Below are positions 1 through 10,392 of a stretch of 64,000 bases of DNA, in pieces. Position 1 is the first letter of the stretch. Each line of letters starts with the position of its first letter. The notes under the pieces are model-generated. The model ran no database searches, was not told where the DNA came from, and saw only the letters and a program-made list of their open reading frames with translations. Origin of the DNA: a virus; IMG/VR virus record IMGVR_UViG_3300010885_011343, positions 1 through 64,000 of that record; one strand, 5' to 3'. Position numbers and translations under genes: made by a program.

Positions 1-221
1 ATTCTATCAATCATCCTAATGCTGGTGCTTGATCTATAAAAATCAAGAGTAGATTTGATGGCGGCAGTGTTGCCAATATTAGAAATATAGATAGAATTGA
101 TTTTATAAGATTTATTACTGCTAGCCGGATTAGAAACAAGCACCGTAGCGGCTGTACCTATGGTAGTACTGGTTGTTTTTCCGTAAACTGAAGTAATTGC
201 GACTAAATTTGGTGCTGCCAT
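1..221 (-). CDS. Partial small virion protein (3' end beyond left edge)
   Basis: The minus strand is open from an ATG at 221 to the left edge, giving at least 73 residues that begin MAAPNLVAITSVYGK. The sequence is rich in Thr, Ser, Ile and Asn, with alternating beta-like stretches. This is the same style as the 102-residue protein at 11697-12005, which has the same type of start and a similar spacing of hydrophobic strands. I infer a small virion-surface or tail-decoration protein, but the family is not identified. A late-promoter-like motif lies 28 bases upstream, which supports this start and late expression. The C-terminus is outside the window. Confidence 0.6.
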   Translation of the reverse strand, partial: MAAPNLVAITSVYGKTTSTTIGTAATVLVSNPASSNKSYKINSIYISNIGNTAAIKSTLDFYRSSTSIRMIDR

Positions 222-248
222 CTGGGTATCCTAGCTCTCTTTATTGTG

Positions 249-256
249 TATTTATG
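249..256 (-). promoter_or_regulatory. T4-type late promoter motif CATAAATA
   Basis: On the minus strand this reads CATAAATA, one base from the T4 late -10 element TATAAATA. It is 28 bases upstream of the ATG at 221 and lies in the non-coding gap between the genes ending at 292 and starting at 221. Promoter function is inferred from motif and position. Confidence 0.55.
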
Positions 257-291
257 AGATTTAATATGTATGGATCCTGTCCCCAGGATTG

Positions 292-1161
292 TCATTTTCG
301 ACGTACTTTAACATAGCAACATTTTGGGATTCCTACTTGTCCGTGTTGTGTCATCATAGTCCAACTAAACGTATCGTTGCCTGTAAAACCAATTTTAGGC
401 ACGTAGACAATTGTCCTTCTATCTGTTGACAGTCTGGCATATCCGTTGTAGGGCTGTGTAAGTATAACCGGTTCTGAGTATAATCCATTGCTAACGTGTA
501 CGTCCAAGGTAACATTTGCTACTCCCGAGATTGTTCCGTTTTTAATCATTGATGTTCTAGCCAATACATTTGATTCAAAATATACAGCGCCGGCGTCACT
601 GGAAGATATTTGCCAAAATCCATTAAAAATATTTGGTTCGCAACCGTAAATTTGTACGTTACTGTTAGCATAAAAAGTTGCACCGGGTTTGTAATTTACT
701 TTGTATTTTCTACCCACCACTGTTCCGCCTTGAATTGGCCATTCTTCTAATAGGAACTCGGTGTATTCTTTGCGCTCCAGGGGTACTTGTATATTTTCTA
801 AAGGAACTTTTAATCCTCCCCACCAGTGCGATCCTTTGGTATCACAGATAAATTTTAAATTTCCTGAAATAGGTTCACTAAATTTCACTATTCGCCCAGT
901 GACATTGTATGCTTCAAACGATCTCGGAAAAAACGTAGGCTGCTGTCTTGGGGTATTGATCAGTCTAATCCCATCAATATAAACTTCCACCCATTCAGGC
1001 GCACTAGGATCCCAGGGCAACTCAATAACTGTTTCGCTATTGGCCACATAGGCAAATTCTAATGCGTCCCGTTCTCCCTCTGTGGTGTACCTAACTTTAG
1101 TATCAAGTCTAACATCAGGAATTACAGGAATAACTATTTCAAAATTTGGAACTCTTAACAT
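292..1161 (-). CDS. Virion/tail-fibre protein with C-terminal Ig/cadherin-like segment
   Basis: This is a 289-residue protein without a recognised catalytic motif. The last ~70 residues (YVPKIGFTGNDTFSW and around) match the pattern of bacterial cadherin/Big-type beta-sandwich repeats, where a tyrosine and a G-x-D-x-F-x-W motif end a strand pair. The rest is beta-rich, with a WWGG segment near the middle. Its ATG at 1161 overlaps the stop of the upstream 1791-residue gene by one base (TAATG), so translation is probably coupled. The context is a run of minus-strand tail-fibre-like genes. I infer a tail-fibre accessory or adhesin subunit; the receptor is unknown. Confidence 0.55.
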   Translation of the reverse strand: MLRVPNFEIVIPVIPDVRLDTKVRYTTEGERDALEFAYVANSETVIELPWDPSAPEWVEVYIDGIRLINTPRQQPTFFPRSFEAYNVTGRIVKFSEPISGNLKFICDTKGSHWWGGLKVPLENIQVPLERKEYTEFLLEEWPIQGGTVVGRKYKVNYKPGATFYANSNVQIYGCEPNIFNGFWQISSSDAGAVYFESNVLARTSMIKNGTISGVANVTLDVHVSNGLYSEPVILTQPYNGYARLSTDRRTIVYVPKIGFTGNDTFSWTMMTQHGQVGIPKCCYVKVRRK

Positions 1162-4100
1162 TAGCCGCCCCTAATTAACCAGGCCACAGGATATCTTCCC
1201 TTGGGCAATGTACAAACTAATCCAGTATCTAGTACTACGCGATATGTCCAGTAGTCTGTTCCATAAATTTTCATTGGATTAAATTCAGAGTATTTCTGGG
1301 CTGCTTCTACTGCGTCTTCCAGTGTAACAAATGCGCCATACAAATCGCTAATGTCCTGGTACCAGTCAATGCCCTGATCAATTTCTCCTGCGTATGCTTG
1401 CCCAAATGTCTCTCTACCAACACGAATAGGTTGACTCTTTGGTGCAGTAATCACGGCGTCTCCGCCTAATATCTGCAGGCCAAAGTTGCGTACTTCTGCG
1501 TCTACTAGCACATCTGGTTGTTCTCTAACGTAAAGACGTTGGTTATTTACAGCAGTATATTCTTGTGGTAATTCTCTGGTGTAGTCTCGTTGATTGTTTA
1601 CTTCCCCGTACTCATTTGACGACTCGCGCACATATCCGTATTGTGCCGTTAAATCTGTGCCTTGCGCTTCTGTTTTGAATTCTGAACGGCCAGTCATTGA
1701 ACGATCTCTATCCACAGCAAAGGTCAAGTAACCAGACACTATGTCATTCAATTGAATTATATCGTAAGTATCTTTTCCTACCATCTGTGTGCCTGTACCA
1801 AGAACTTTAAATTCTAGTGCCGGCGGAATTGGTAGGGAGACCACTGCGTCTAATTTCACAGAAGGCAGGTCTCCTACGCTAACAAATGATTGGTTTCTTT
1901 CATATATGGCAGTTTGGAATTGGATGTTGTCTGTGCCAAGTACCTTGTATTCTGTACTATCTGTATACACAGATTCGGCATCGGCCCGCAAATATTCCAT
2001 TGTAGATATTGCATATTGCTCGGCACCAATATTTACATAAACACCAGTTTCGGTTTTGTAGTTTAGTACAGTTTTTTCCGGGTCCATTGACTGGTCAAAT
2101 CTAAAATCACTGCGAGAAATACTTGGTATATACGGATCGCTGATTAGTTCTATACCAACAATTTTTGTTGGGTCGGATGGATCAATGCTGATGTAATGGT
2201 CTGCGCCCACGCCTGGTATCATTTCACCAAAAGCATACTGGTATGTAGTTAGCGTTGGCGATTTACCATTGAAAGAATATTTCTTATTAAGTTTCTCCGG
2301 TGGAATAAAACCAACTTGGTACTCCCCCGGGGTAGATATATCTTCTTTTGTTGTGTTGTAGCTATAGTGGTCCGTTACTACTTCTATACCAGTAACACCA
2401 AAGCCAAACGTATCAACGCCCGAAAGCGATGCAAAGATGCGTGGAACTTTTAATAAGTTATCGTTAAAACTATCGGGCGTTGGTGCAACAAAATTTATTA
2501 TTTTATTTTTATTAATATCTGATATTGCCGACATAACACTTAATATTCTATCTAAGTTGTTCTCAGACTTGTTTTGTTTAACACCTAGTAAATGTTCTTT
2601 ATTAGTATCTGTTTTTGCTGATATAACTTTAACCAGTTGTGCCTTGTTAAAAGCTGATTTGCTACTGTTGACATTGAGTATTCTAGTCACGTCAAGTTGA
2701 TTGGTACCAACCGCGCCAGAAAGAATTCTAATTTTATTAATCTTACCGCGACCGGCATTTACCGATATGAATCGCGAGCCAACAAGTCCTGCTTTTATAC
2801 TTGAGTACAGAGACCGTGCATTTTTGTTTAATTCTTCTTTTAGAGATTGACTGGCGATTCTAGGTTGATTTATTTGTTCTTTTAACCCACTTCTAGTTTT
2901 ACTGTAACGAGGTTGATTTATTTCTTCCTTGGCCGGTCTCTTATATGGTTTAATAATATTTGGTCTATTGAAACTTAATTTCACTTCGCCATCTTTACCA
3001 ACTAACTGTAAAGTTTTAGCGTCGCGATCAAACTCTATTGTTGGGGCAAAATCTTTTCTATCAACGGATTTATCAAATTGCACTGGCACATAACTTACAA
3101 AAGTTGTGTTCTTTAATTTTTCAGGATCTCTACCATCTTCTGGAACGTGTTGTTTGTTTGTGTCCAACTCCATTGAAAAATTATAAGATATAATATCTGT
3201 TTCTTTTACAAATTGGTTATCGGGTGCAAAATCTTTTCTGTCATTGGCTTTGTCAAGTTTGGATGTAACTGCGCCAACCGTATTGATAAACGGACTAGGA
3301 TCAAATGTTAAGTTATAGGAGTCCGACATATATGTATCAACATTAAATTCCAAGGTTGCGTTGTCGTCGGTTATTATTGGATTTCCTACTGCTATCTCCT
3401 GTGTTGCTGTGAATACTTTTCTATCTGTAGAAACATCTTTGCTTACATTACTATTGGATACATCAAATAATGTATTTTTTTCTAATAGCACATCGTAGAC
3501 GTCTGTACCAACAATGTCGTTAAGATTTTTATCTAGCTCCAGCACCGAAGCTCGAGCGTTTATATACCCATCTAAATTTAAGTCCTGTGTCGCAACAAAA
3601 ACTTTTCTGTCAGCTCTTTTTTCAATTATAAGAGAAGAAACTTTACCTATCAGCAACTCATTGAACTCAATTTGATTGGTTAATCCGGCAACCAGTCTCC
3701 CTTGAGTTTCTTCAATTTCTTCGTCGTTTTTAGACCAAGCTATTGTATCAACATATTCAAGTGTTTCTTTAGAAACAAACTGTTTTCTATCAGCCGTTCT
3801 ACTTACTTCCCAGGCCGATGTTACTGTGGCCATTACGTATTCGCTACTATCTGGATTTGGTACATCAAAGCTAGTAACAGAGTCGGGTTGTATTGGGTTC
3901 AAGGTTTCAGAAGAAACTGTCCAATGTTGGATCTTCCAACGGCCAATTTCAATATCAATGAATCCCTCGTCCCCGTCTTCTATGTGTTGTGTTAATACTA
4001 CTGGGCCATCATAATATGTTATAACGTTTCTAGCAATAGCCAATGTATTTTGTTGTGTTCTGTCGGGTATTCCCAGAGCATAATTGCCGGTGATTAGTGT

Positions 4101-6536
4101 AGCAGCCGAAATATTGGCTGTTTGGTTGGTAATTACATTTCCGTTAATTACAAGATAACTATCGCCGCCAGATATTGTTACATTTGCAGTTGAATAAATT
4201 GTTGGCATACCCATCGGAATGACATTGGCTGTTTGGTATTGAATTTCAGGAGTTAGTGTAATATTTTTGTAAGTGGCGGTACCACCAACGATAGTCGCTG
4301 TGCCTTCAACCAACCTATCAATTGCTCTAGTGTAAGGACGCACCAGTGTACCAAAGTTTATATAGTTTAGCACACCTAGCAATTTATTTTTTACAATAAA
4401 TTCGTAATTACGAGGTCCCACTAGGTAAACAATTCTTTCATCAAATCTCTTTGGACTTGATTTAAAGGCAATTCTTATGTTGTCACCTATACCAAATTGT
4501 TGATAGTAATTTCCAGACACCACAGTGTTATTTCTTTTAACTACAACATCATAATAATTCGGAATGACGAAATCATACAAGCTAGGAATAGACATATTTG
4601 GCACAACAATTTCAATTGTCTTGTTTGGGTCTATATCATTTAATGTATAAACAATTGGGTTAATGTCCCCTGGATTAATTGTAATCGGTATGGCAAACTG
4701 TCTTTGTCCAATGGTTAGTATAGGTGCGCTAGAAGTTTCATACTGGTCTGTATGTCCAGTTGGTATTTCTACTTTAATAACATCGCCTGCAACAACCAGA
4801 ACTTGTCCTGTATAAATTTCATTATTGACACGAAGTACTCCGTACTCTAAGCTAACCAAGCAAGGCTGTGTTTTTGAAGATAATGTTAACTCGGTGATGT
4901 ATATTCCACCAGGAGGTGGTTTACCAATTGGAATTGATATACTTCTAGGAAAATATGTTTGTGCCACTGCGGTAACTGTGTATGTATACGCAGATTCTCC
5001 TAATACAAAGCTAACGGTTATTGCACCAACTTCTTGTGCGGCAACACTAATTACAATATCATCCTTGTTGAGTAGCAATGCGCCAGCGTCTCTCCAACTT
5101 TGGGTTCTAAAACCATTAGCCCATATGTATGCATTCTCTGAAGTGAATGCAGGAATAGGATTACTGGCAATAGTTTTTAAAGAAACAATGTTACTTGAAA
5201 TATGTGACGGTGGACCAGTGCGTGTTTCAAATGCTGGGTCAATTACTTTGTAAACAGCGTTTTCATCTAAGATATTAAAATCTTTAAGGAAATGGCTGGC
5301 AATGATAGTGTCATCTAATACGCTAACCCAGGTAACTTTATCAGGAAAAACAATTTCTTCAAGTAATACCATTGACGTATTATAAACTTTAACTCGTTCG
5401 CTGTCATTACCACATACATAAAGTTTATTGTTATATACTTTTGTATAACTAGGACTAAAATTTACAGTACGTATCGGTGCTTCAAAAGCATTGGTAACCG
5501 GATTGTAAACCAATATCCAGCCTTGTTCCCCTTCGGGAATATAAATTTTGCCGTTGAAGTTTGCCGGTTGTCCTAGAGCAATACCTTGGTATATTTCTGT
5601 AAAGTTGCCGCTGGTATCCATCAATATAATTTTTTGGCTTTGAGTAGTTAGTAATGCGCCCGACGCACCGGGCAACCAGGCAATACCAAATGTGTATTCA
5701 TCGTAATTAAAACTGGAAATTATTTCAAATCGATTGCTGGGATTTATGATCCAGCAAGTGCCGTTACCACCAGCATACAAGTATGTGCCATCGTAGGTTA
5801 TGCAACTAGCCGGTGGTATTACTCTACGGCTTCTTGCTCTGCGTAGATATGTTACAATATCTTCCCCAGGTATACGTGTTATGTAGGTTAAGTCGCCGGC
5901 AAACTCACTGTAATTACGCAATGCAATAAATGGAGGAAGACCAAAGCTACTACTGTTTAATAATATTTCGCTGGCTTCTCCGCTGGTAGTTAAAACAATT
6001 ACACTGTCTCTGTCAGGAATCCTAACATAATCAATTGGTGCGCCTAAAAAATACGATCTTGTGTACTCTACTGCATATTTGTTAAAGAAATAAACTGATG
6101 TAGTATTTGGATCCATCACCACGTGTTGTTCTGGTTGCGTAATTGCACCAGACAAATCGTAGGGATTCAACGGAGTGATATTTCCACTGGCATCTCTGAA
6201 ACTAAAAGTATGCTTGTCTGGGAAATAAGAGAACCATCTCTTTTTGGCTTCGAGTGGTTTTACGTGAATTGTATAATTGCCAACTGTGGCAATGGCAAAA
6301 CTTTGTTTTATGCCATCAATCTTATAATAGAAAAAGGTGTGCGAAAGGTACTGAGGCGGTGCAACCACTGTTGCCTCAACTGTTGCACCTGCAGGTACTG
6401 AGATTAGACCGCTAGCAGACGAACCGTTTACTTTAATAGAAAAACTGGTTATGGCCTCTAGTACCATACCAGTTCGAGCTGTAAAACTAGTGGTGTGCTG
6501 GTCTAGAGGTGTTGCTCTCGATATTGAAGGGAACAT
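1161..6536 (-). CDS. Giant mosaic tail-fibre/adhesin protein, 1791 aa
   Basis: This is a very large protein with clear internal modules. Residues ~100-450 look like a beta-propeller, with repeated strands ending in motifs such as YAGGNGTCW, YIPEGEQGW and YVCGNDS. Residues ~900-1170 hold five copies of a DRKxF motif spaced about 60 residues apart (DNA near 3790, 3605, 3420, 3240 and 3055). Residues ~1250-1370 carry short repeats around INK/TNK/FNK. Near the C-terminus three short copies of E-Y-x-x-V-N-N-Q-R type occur. No signal peptide or transmembrane segment is seen. It lies in a minus-strand cluster of virion genes, and the next gene starts within its stop codon. A tail-fibre or receptor-binding role is inferred from size, repeats and position, not from a family match. 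Confidence 0.6.
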   Translation of the reverse strand: MFPSISRATPLDQHTTSFTARTGMVLEAITSFSIKVNGSSASGLISVPAGATVEATVVAPPQYLSHTFFYYKIDGIKQSFAIATVGNYTIHVKPLEAKKRWFSYFPDKHTFSFRDASGNITPLNPYDLSGAITQPEQHVVMDPNTTSVYFFNKYAVEYTRSYFLGAPIDYVRIPDRDSVIVLTTSGEASEILLNSSSFGLPPFIALRNYSEFAGDLTYITRIPGEDIVTYLRRARSRRVIPPASCITYDGTYLYAGGNGTCWIINPSNRFEIISSFNYDEYTFGIAWLPGASGALLTTQSQKIILMDTSGNFTEIYQGIALGQPANFNGKIYIPEGEQGWILVYNPVTNAFEAPIRTVNFSPSYTKVYNNKLYVCGNDSERVKVYNTSMVLLEEIVFPDKVTWVSVLDDTIIASHFLKDFNILDENAVYKVIDPAFETRTGPPSHISSNIVSLKTIASNPIPAFTSENAYIWANGFRTQSWRDAGALLLNKDDIVISVAAQEVGAITVSFVLGESAYTYTVTAVAQTYFPRSISIPIGKPPPGGIYITELTLSSKTQPCLVSLEYGVLRVNNEIYTGQVLVVAGDVIKVEIPTGHTDQYETSSAPILTIGQRQFAIPITINPGDINPIVYTLNDIDPNKTIEIVVPNMSIPSLYDFVIPNYYDVVVKRNNTVVSGNYYQQFGIGDNIRIAFKSSPKRFDERIVYLVGPRNYEFIVKNKLLGVLNYINFGTLVRPYTRAIDRLVEGTATIVGGTATYKNITLTPEIQYQTANVIPMGMPTIYSTANVTISGGDSYLVINGNVITNQTANISAATLITGNYALGIPDRTQQNTLAIARNVITYYDGPVVLTQHIEDGDEGFIDIEIGRWKIQHWTVSSETLNPIQPDSVTSFDVPNPDSSEYVMATVTSAWEVSRTADRKQFVSKETLEYVDTIAWSKNDEEIEETQGRLVAGLTNQIEFNELLIGKVSSLIIEKRADRKVFVATQDLNLDGYINARASVLELDKNLNDIVGTDVYDVLLEKNTLFDVSNSNVSKDVSTDRKVFTATQEIAVGNPIITDDNATLEFNVDTYMSDSYNLTFDPSPFINTVGAVTSKLDKANDRKDFAPDNQFVKETDIISYNFSMELDTNKQHVPEDGRDPEKLKNTTFVSYVPVQFDKSVDRKDFAPTIEFDRDAKTLQLVGKDGEVKLSFNRPNIIKPYKRPAKEEINQPRYSKTRSGLKEQINQPRIASQSLKEELNKNARSLYSSIKAGLVGSRFISVNAGRGKINKIRILSGAVGTNQLDVTRILNVNSSKSAFNKAQLVKVISAKTDTNKEHLLGVKQNKSENNLDRILSVMSAISDINKNKIINFVAPTPDSFNDNLLKVPRIFASLSGVDTFGFGVTGIEVVTDHYSYNTTKEDISTPGEYQVGFIPPEKLNKKYSFNGKSPTLTTYQYAFGEMIPGVGADHYISIDPSDPTKIVGIELISDPYIPSISRSDFRFDQSMDPEKTVLNYKTETGVYVNIGAEQYAISTMEYLRADAESVYTDSTEYKVLGTDNIQFQTAIYERNQSFVSVGDLPSVKLDAVVSLPIPPALEFKVLGTGTQMVGKDTYDIIQLNDIVSGYLTFAVDRDRSMTGRSEFKTEAQGTDLTAQYGYVRESSNEYGEVNNQRDYTRELPQEYTAVNNQRLYVREQPDVLVDAEVRNFGLQILGGDAVITAPKSQPIRVGRETFGQAYAGEIDQGIDWYQDISDLYGAFVTLEDAVEAAQKYSEFNPMKIYGTDYWTYRVVLDTGLVCTLPKGRYPVAWLIRGG

Positions 6537-6599
6537 TTACCACCTCTTACTCTTTGTTGCTGCCAGTGTCTCCTTAGTAGCGACCTGTTCCGACATTAG

Positions 6600-7988
6600 T
6601 TAAACTAGAGCCGGCGGAGGATTAGGATTTGTATTTTCTGCTATCACCATAATACGCATCTTAGTACCAAAGCTACCGTGTGCCCACATCGCGTGATATC
6701 TACGAGGAGTTAATTTTGCTTGGCCGTATGCATCTATAACTTTTTCACCATATACATTTACAGTAATATCAGCACCGCCGCCAACTACGTCAGCACTTAC
6801 TGTGCCTACCATATCTAATTCGTCTGCATACTTGAATCGACTGGTATTTAAGTTATTTAAAAATGTAATAACGTACTCGCCGTTTTCTGTTAAACTTTGT
6901 TGTTGATATGGGTTAATAACTGCTCCGCTATCGTCAGAGTTTAATGTAGCATCTTTACGTGCGCTAGGAACACCTAGATCGTGCTCACGTACAACAAACT
7001 TGTAGAAAGCATTATTTGTACTGTTCACACAGAACAATGGGCGATTTCCTGGAACGGCATTGTTGATAGGAGTTGTTAATCCGCGAACTATGCCAGTCTT
7101 TTTGTCCACTGGGCGTTGTGCTAATAACCAGCTATAGTTCTTTCCGGATTCCTCAGGATCCGGGCCCCATACTGAAAGAAACAGTCCGTGATCGGTACAG
7201 GTAATACGATAGCTCATTGGTACAGAATATTGTGTGTCAATGTTTTGTCCCAGGTAAACAGTTTTAGGACCAGCAACAGCCCAACGATTAACAAATAGCT
7301 GTCCTGGATCTGTGACGTTTGGGCCGTCCCAGGTTTGTGGGCTTGTATAAAAAGCTGGTTTACCTGTATAAGGTGTTGGCTTGTTGTATCTGGTTGCTTC
7401 TTCTGTTATGTCAAAGGTATTAGTCCAACGAGCGCCAGTGTTACCAGGGGGCTCTACAAAATCTACACCCTTGTATGATGGCCACTGATACGATGAGAAG
7501 TCAACTTTTCCCGGATCGAATGCGGCGTGGTTATAGTAGTACTGCGGTGTTTGGACTGAAGATTGATTCCAGGCAGTAACCGGGTTGTTGTCGTTATCCA
7601 ACGCCAATGTAGATGCAGTACCTAAATAAACAGCCATACCAAAAATGTCTTTCTGATCTGGCTTTTCCACTGGGTTTGGCGAAGCACCCACTTTTACCAG
7701 TGCGGTTCTATCTTTCCAGTTATTAAGCTGGAAAGCAATGCGCCAAGGATCAGTTGCATTAAACGGATCAATGTTCAATGTGCTTTCCAGGATAACTAGA
7801 TAAGGCTGAGTCACGTCAAATGGTGTAGCCAAGTCCAATGTCGTTGGTGATATTACATTAAAATAAGACTTAGCCGGGCCAGATTCTGGTGATGCATTTG
7901 CCCCTGTTAAATCTTGAACTATAGATCTAAGAAGAACGTGTACGTTAATCTGACCTTCGCCTGAGTATGTTGTTACTGTGTTAGCCAT
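6600..7988 (-). CDS. Virion structural protein, shorter paralogue of the next gene
   Basis: This 462-residue protein is clearly related to the 780-residue protein encoded at 8004-10346. Both contain W-x-x-x-QRPVD(K/R)xTGxxxGxT, then F-x-V-N-(S/G)-x-N-x-x-(F/Y)YK-x-VVRE, then a block ending DE(L)DM(V/I)GTxSADVV. The shared part spans most of this protein, and the copy here lacks the Ig-like C-terminal half of its neighbour. The two genes are 15 bases apart on the same strand, consistent with tandem duplication and co-transcription. No enzyme motif is seen. I infer a beta-rich tail or head decoration component; the exact location in the virion is unknown. Confidence 0.6.
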   Translation of the reverse strand: MANTVTTYSGEGQINVHVLLRSIVQDLTGANASPESGPAKSYFNVISPTTLDLATPFDVTQPYLVILESTLNIDPFNATDPWRIAFQLNNWKDRTALVKVGASPNPVEKPDQKDIFGMAVYLGTASTLALDNDNNPVTAWNQSSVQTPQYYYNHAAFDPGKVDFSSYQWPSYKGVDFVEPPGNTGARWTNTFDITEEATRYNKPTPYTGKPAFYTSPQTWDGPNVTDPGQLFVNRWAVAGPKTVYLGQNIDTQYSVPMSYRITCTDHGLFLSVWGPDPEESGKNYSWLLAQRPVDKKTGIVRGLTTPINNAVPGNRPLFCVNSTNNAFYKFVVREHDLGVPSARKDATLNSDDSGAVINPYQQQSLTENGEYVITFLNNLNTSRFKYADELDMVGTVSADVVGGGADITVNVYGEKVIDAYGQAKLTPRRYHAMWAHGSFGTKMRIMVIAENTNPNPPPALV

Positions 7989-8003
7989 TGCTATTCCTTA
8001 ATA

Positions 8004-10346
8004 TTAAATGCCTGTGTATGTAATTGTTACGCTGACTGTTTCGCTGGTGCCATCAAGAGTCAACGTTAAAGTCTTGCTTGGGCCAACAGTTGGATCTGCA
8101 GTAATATTGAACAGTGCAAAATCAGTGTTTGTGTTAACTGTGAAGTTACCAGTTAAACTTGCTCCGCTGATATCGGCCGATGTCACTCCTGTAATAGTAT
8201 AAGGAACAGATGTACCATTGCTTACATTAGTTGTTGTTAATGTAATAGTCAATGCATTACCTTGCTCTATTGGATCTGGAGCACCTGTTACTGCGCGAGT
8301 GGGCGTTCCGCCGCCACCGCCGCCACCGCCATAAGTTTGACCTGGAACGTAGGTATAGAAGAAGTCTTTATCTGCGTATCCTAAATCTTCAGCATTTTTA
8401 GCTCTGAGTGTAAATTTAATAACTGTTGGCTCTGAGTAATCCATAGTGGCAACTGTACCTTGGATTTGGCCGCCGGATGTAACTTCCAGTCCTTTTGGTA
8501 AGCTACCACGGGCTAATGTGTATACTGGGTCTAGCTTATAAGCTATACCGTCTGGTTGTGCTTGTACACCAAATGTAACTGGCTGTCCGTCGATTACATA
8601 ACCCAAGTCGCCATTGCCGCCACTGGAGTTGTCAATCCATTTAGGACCAGCCGGTGCCCACATAACAGCCAAACGCAATCCTGTGTTCAATGCACCGCTT
8701 GGAGGCAACGCACGATAACTACGTGGTCCCCATTCGCCGTATGTTTGGAATTGAATGTCTTGTCCGCTCATTACAACGTCGGCGCTAGTTGTACCAATCA
8801 TATCCAACTCTTCTGTGTAACGGAAACGTGGTGTTGTTAAGTTGTGAGGGAAACTTAACAAGTATGTTTTATCTTCTGTCAGGGCCACTTGCTGATTGCT
8901 ATTAAAAATAGCGTGGTTGTCGGGGCTGTGTGCATCAGCCAAAACACGGAAGGCTGCTAATCCTGGTGGGCTATAAGTCCAATCTATACCAATGTTGCCA
9001 GCTGGTGTTGTTCTAAAGGGCTTGGTTGATATTTGTATAGTGTTACTACTAATTACATTACTAACCAATCCAATTAAATTACCGTTGGCTTCGTATATAG
9101 TACTACCAACAGATAGTTCTTTTGTGAATATCGGCTCCACGGCGTCGCTGTCTGTGACGCCAGTAAGGTTCCAAGGTCCTTTGTTTGTAACTGTATTAGC
9201 AGAAATGTTACCACCAATATTGGAAACAAGAATAATGTTTCCAGATCCGGGCAATGGTGCCGGGCCGCTGGTTGGGTGAAGAATATCACTTTCTCTAACC
9301 ACAGACTTATAATACTTGTAGTTGACTCCGTTGACGTGGAACACTGGAGACTTGCCATATGGCAATATAGTTCCGTTTTCGTCTTGAGTGAAACCCAAGA
9401 TACGACCAGTATTACGATCAACTGGTCGTTGAATCATTACCCAGTTAAAATAGTTACTGTTTGAAGTGGTCGCGGCACGTGTGGTCGACCAAGTACCTTC
9501 CCAAATACCCAAGAAGAAACCTCTATTGGTAATGCTTATCAAGTAAGTTAATGGAAATGTCTCTGGGTTTGGTCCAACACGCAACTTACGATTGTAAAAT
9601 CCCTGATTCAAATTCTCTGAGCTAAAAATACCACCAGGTTGTGCGGCACCAATACTGCCCACGTTGTCAATGACTGTACCTGTATCATCAGTGATTGTGC
9701 TAACCTTAACTTGTCCCAATGCCTCGTCATACTTCATCTGCAACGATGTTGCAGCAGATCCTTTGGCTTTTTGATCTTCAATTACTTCAAAGCTCACTAA
9801 CCAAGGTTGACGATCAGCTGGTGCCAATGTTCCATCATTCAACGGATCTATCAGTGGACCGGCTTCTAGTGCAAAGGCAAAACGTGATGGGCTAGCATCT
9901 TTGCTCAATGTACATTGTACGCCCGAAGGTGTTGCTGTGGTTGCTGTTGTTGATAACTCAATGGTACCTGTGGGTTCTACTGTCCAAACTGGATAGTAGT
10001 AATCGCAATAAAGATCACTCATTCTGATTACGTTGCCAGCAGAGTTGACTTCGGTGACTACAAAATAAGGTGCAGGTCTACTAACACCGTTGTATAACGG
10101 TCTTGTTCCATCGGTCACATATAGTTTTCGTCCAACTGTGTGCCCTGTACTAGAAGTCACAACAGTGGCCTTCCAGGCCTTTAACTTGCCAGTGACTGGA
10201 ATACCAAGACTTACACCATTGGTAATTGGTATAAAACCATTGGCTGTTAAGTCGGCGTAAATATCAACGAACGCGGCGGCTATAGTAGTATATCCTGTTC
10301 GTTCTACTGAAAAAAAGTGCTGTGGCGTATTTAAATTAAATGCCAT
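8004..10346 (-). CDS. Virion structural protein with Ig-like domains and poly-Gly linker
   Basis: This is a 780-residue protein. The first ~540 residues are the module shared with the 6600-7988 protein (QRPVDRNTGRILGFT, VVRESDI, EELDMIGTTSADVV). Residues ~585-670 resemble a putative-Ig (He_PIG-type) domain, with the typical LPKGLEVTSGGQIQGT strand. Then comes a linker of eight glycines, and finally a Calx-beta/Ig-like beta-sandwich of ~95 residues. The start is supported by AAGGAG eight bases upstream and a GATAAATA motif at 10393-10400. Ig-like domains on phage virions are known to mediate weak binding to cell surfaces or glycans. Here that role is inferred. Confidence 0.6.
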   Translation of the reverse strand: MAFNLNTPQHFFSVERTGYTTIAAAFVDIYADLTANGFIPITNGVSLGIPVTGKLKAWKATVVTSSTGHTVGRKLYVTDGTRPLYNGVSRPAPYFVVTEVNSAGNVIRMSDLYCDYYYPVWTVEPTGTIELSTTATTATPSGVQCTLSKDASPSRFAFALEAGPLIDPLNDGTLAPADRQPWLVSFEVIEDQKAKGSAATSLQMKYDEALGQVKVSTITDDTGTVIDNVGSIGAAQPGGIFSSENLNQGFYNRKLRVGPNPETFPLTYLISITNRGFFLGIWEGTWSTTRAATTSNSNYFNWVMIQRPVDRNTGRILGFTQDENGTILPYGKSPVFHVNGVNYKYYKSVVRESDILHPTSGPAPLPGSGNIILVSNIGGNISANTVTNKGPWNLTGVTDSDAVEPIFTKELSVGSTIYEANGNLIGLVSNVISSNTIQISTKPFRTTPAGNIGIDWTYSPPGLAAFRVLADAHSPDNHAIFNSNQQVALTEDKTYLLSFPHNLTTPRFRYTEELDMIGTTSADVVMSGQDIQFQTYGEWGPRSYRALPPSGALNTGLRLAVMWAPAGPKWIDNSSGGNGDLGYVIDGQPVTFGVQAQPDGIAYKLDPVYTLARGSLPKGLEVTSGGQIQGTVATMDYSEPTVIKFTLRAKNAEDLGYADKDFFYTYVPGQTYGGGGGGGGTPTRAVTGAPDPIEQGNALTITLTTTNVSNGTSVPYTITGVTSADISGASLTGNFTVNTNTDFALFNITADPTVGPSKTLTLTLDGTSETVSVTITYTGI

Positions 10347-10392
10347 TGTGTAATCTCCTTGCCTGCAGGCTTATGTTCTATCATCATAAAGT

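Noticed and set aside
4825-5253. Plus-strand 142-residue frame inside the 1791-residue gene
   Set aside because: No ribosome site, no neighbours on that strand, and the long minus-strand protein has clear domain structure here.
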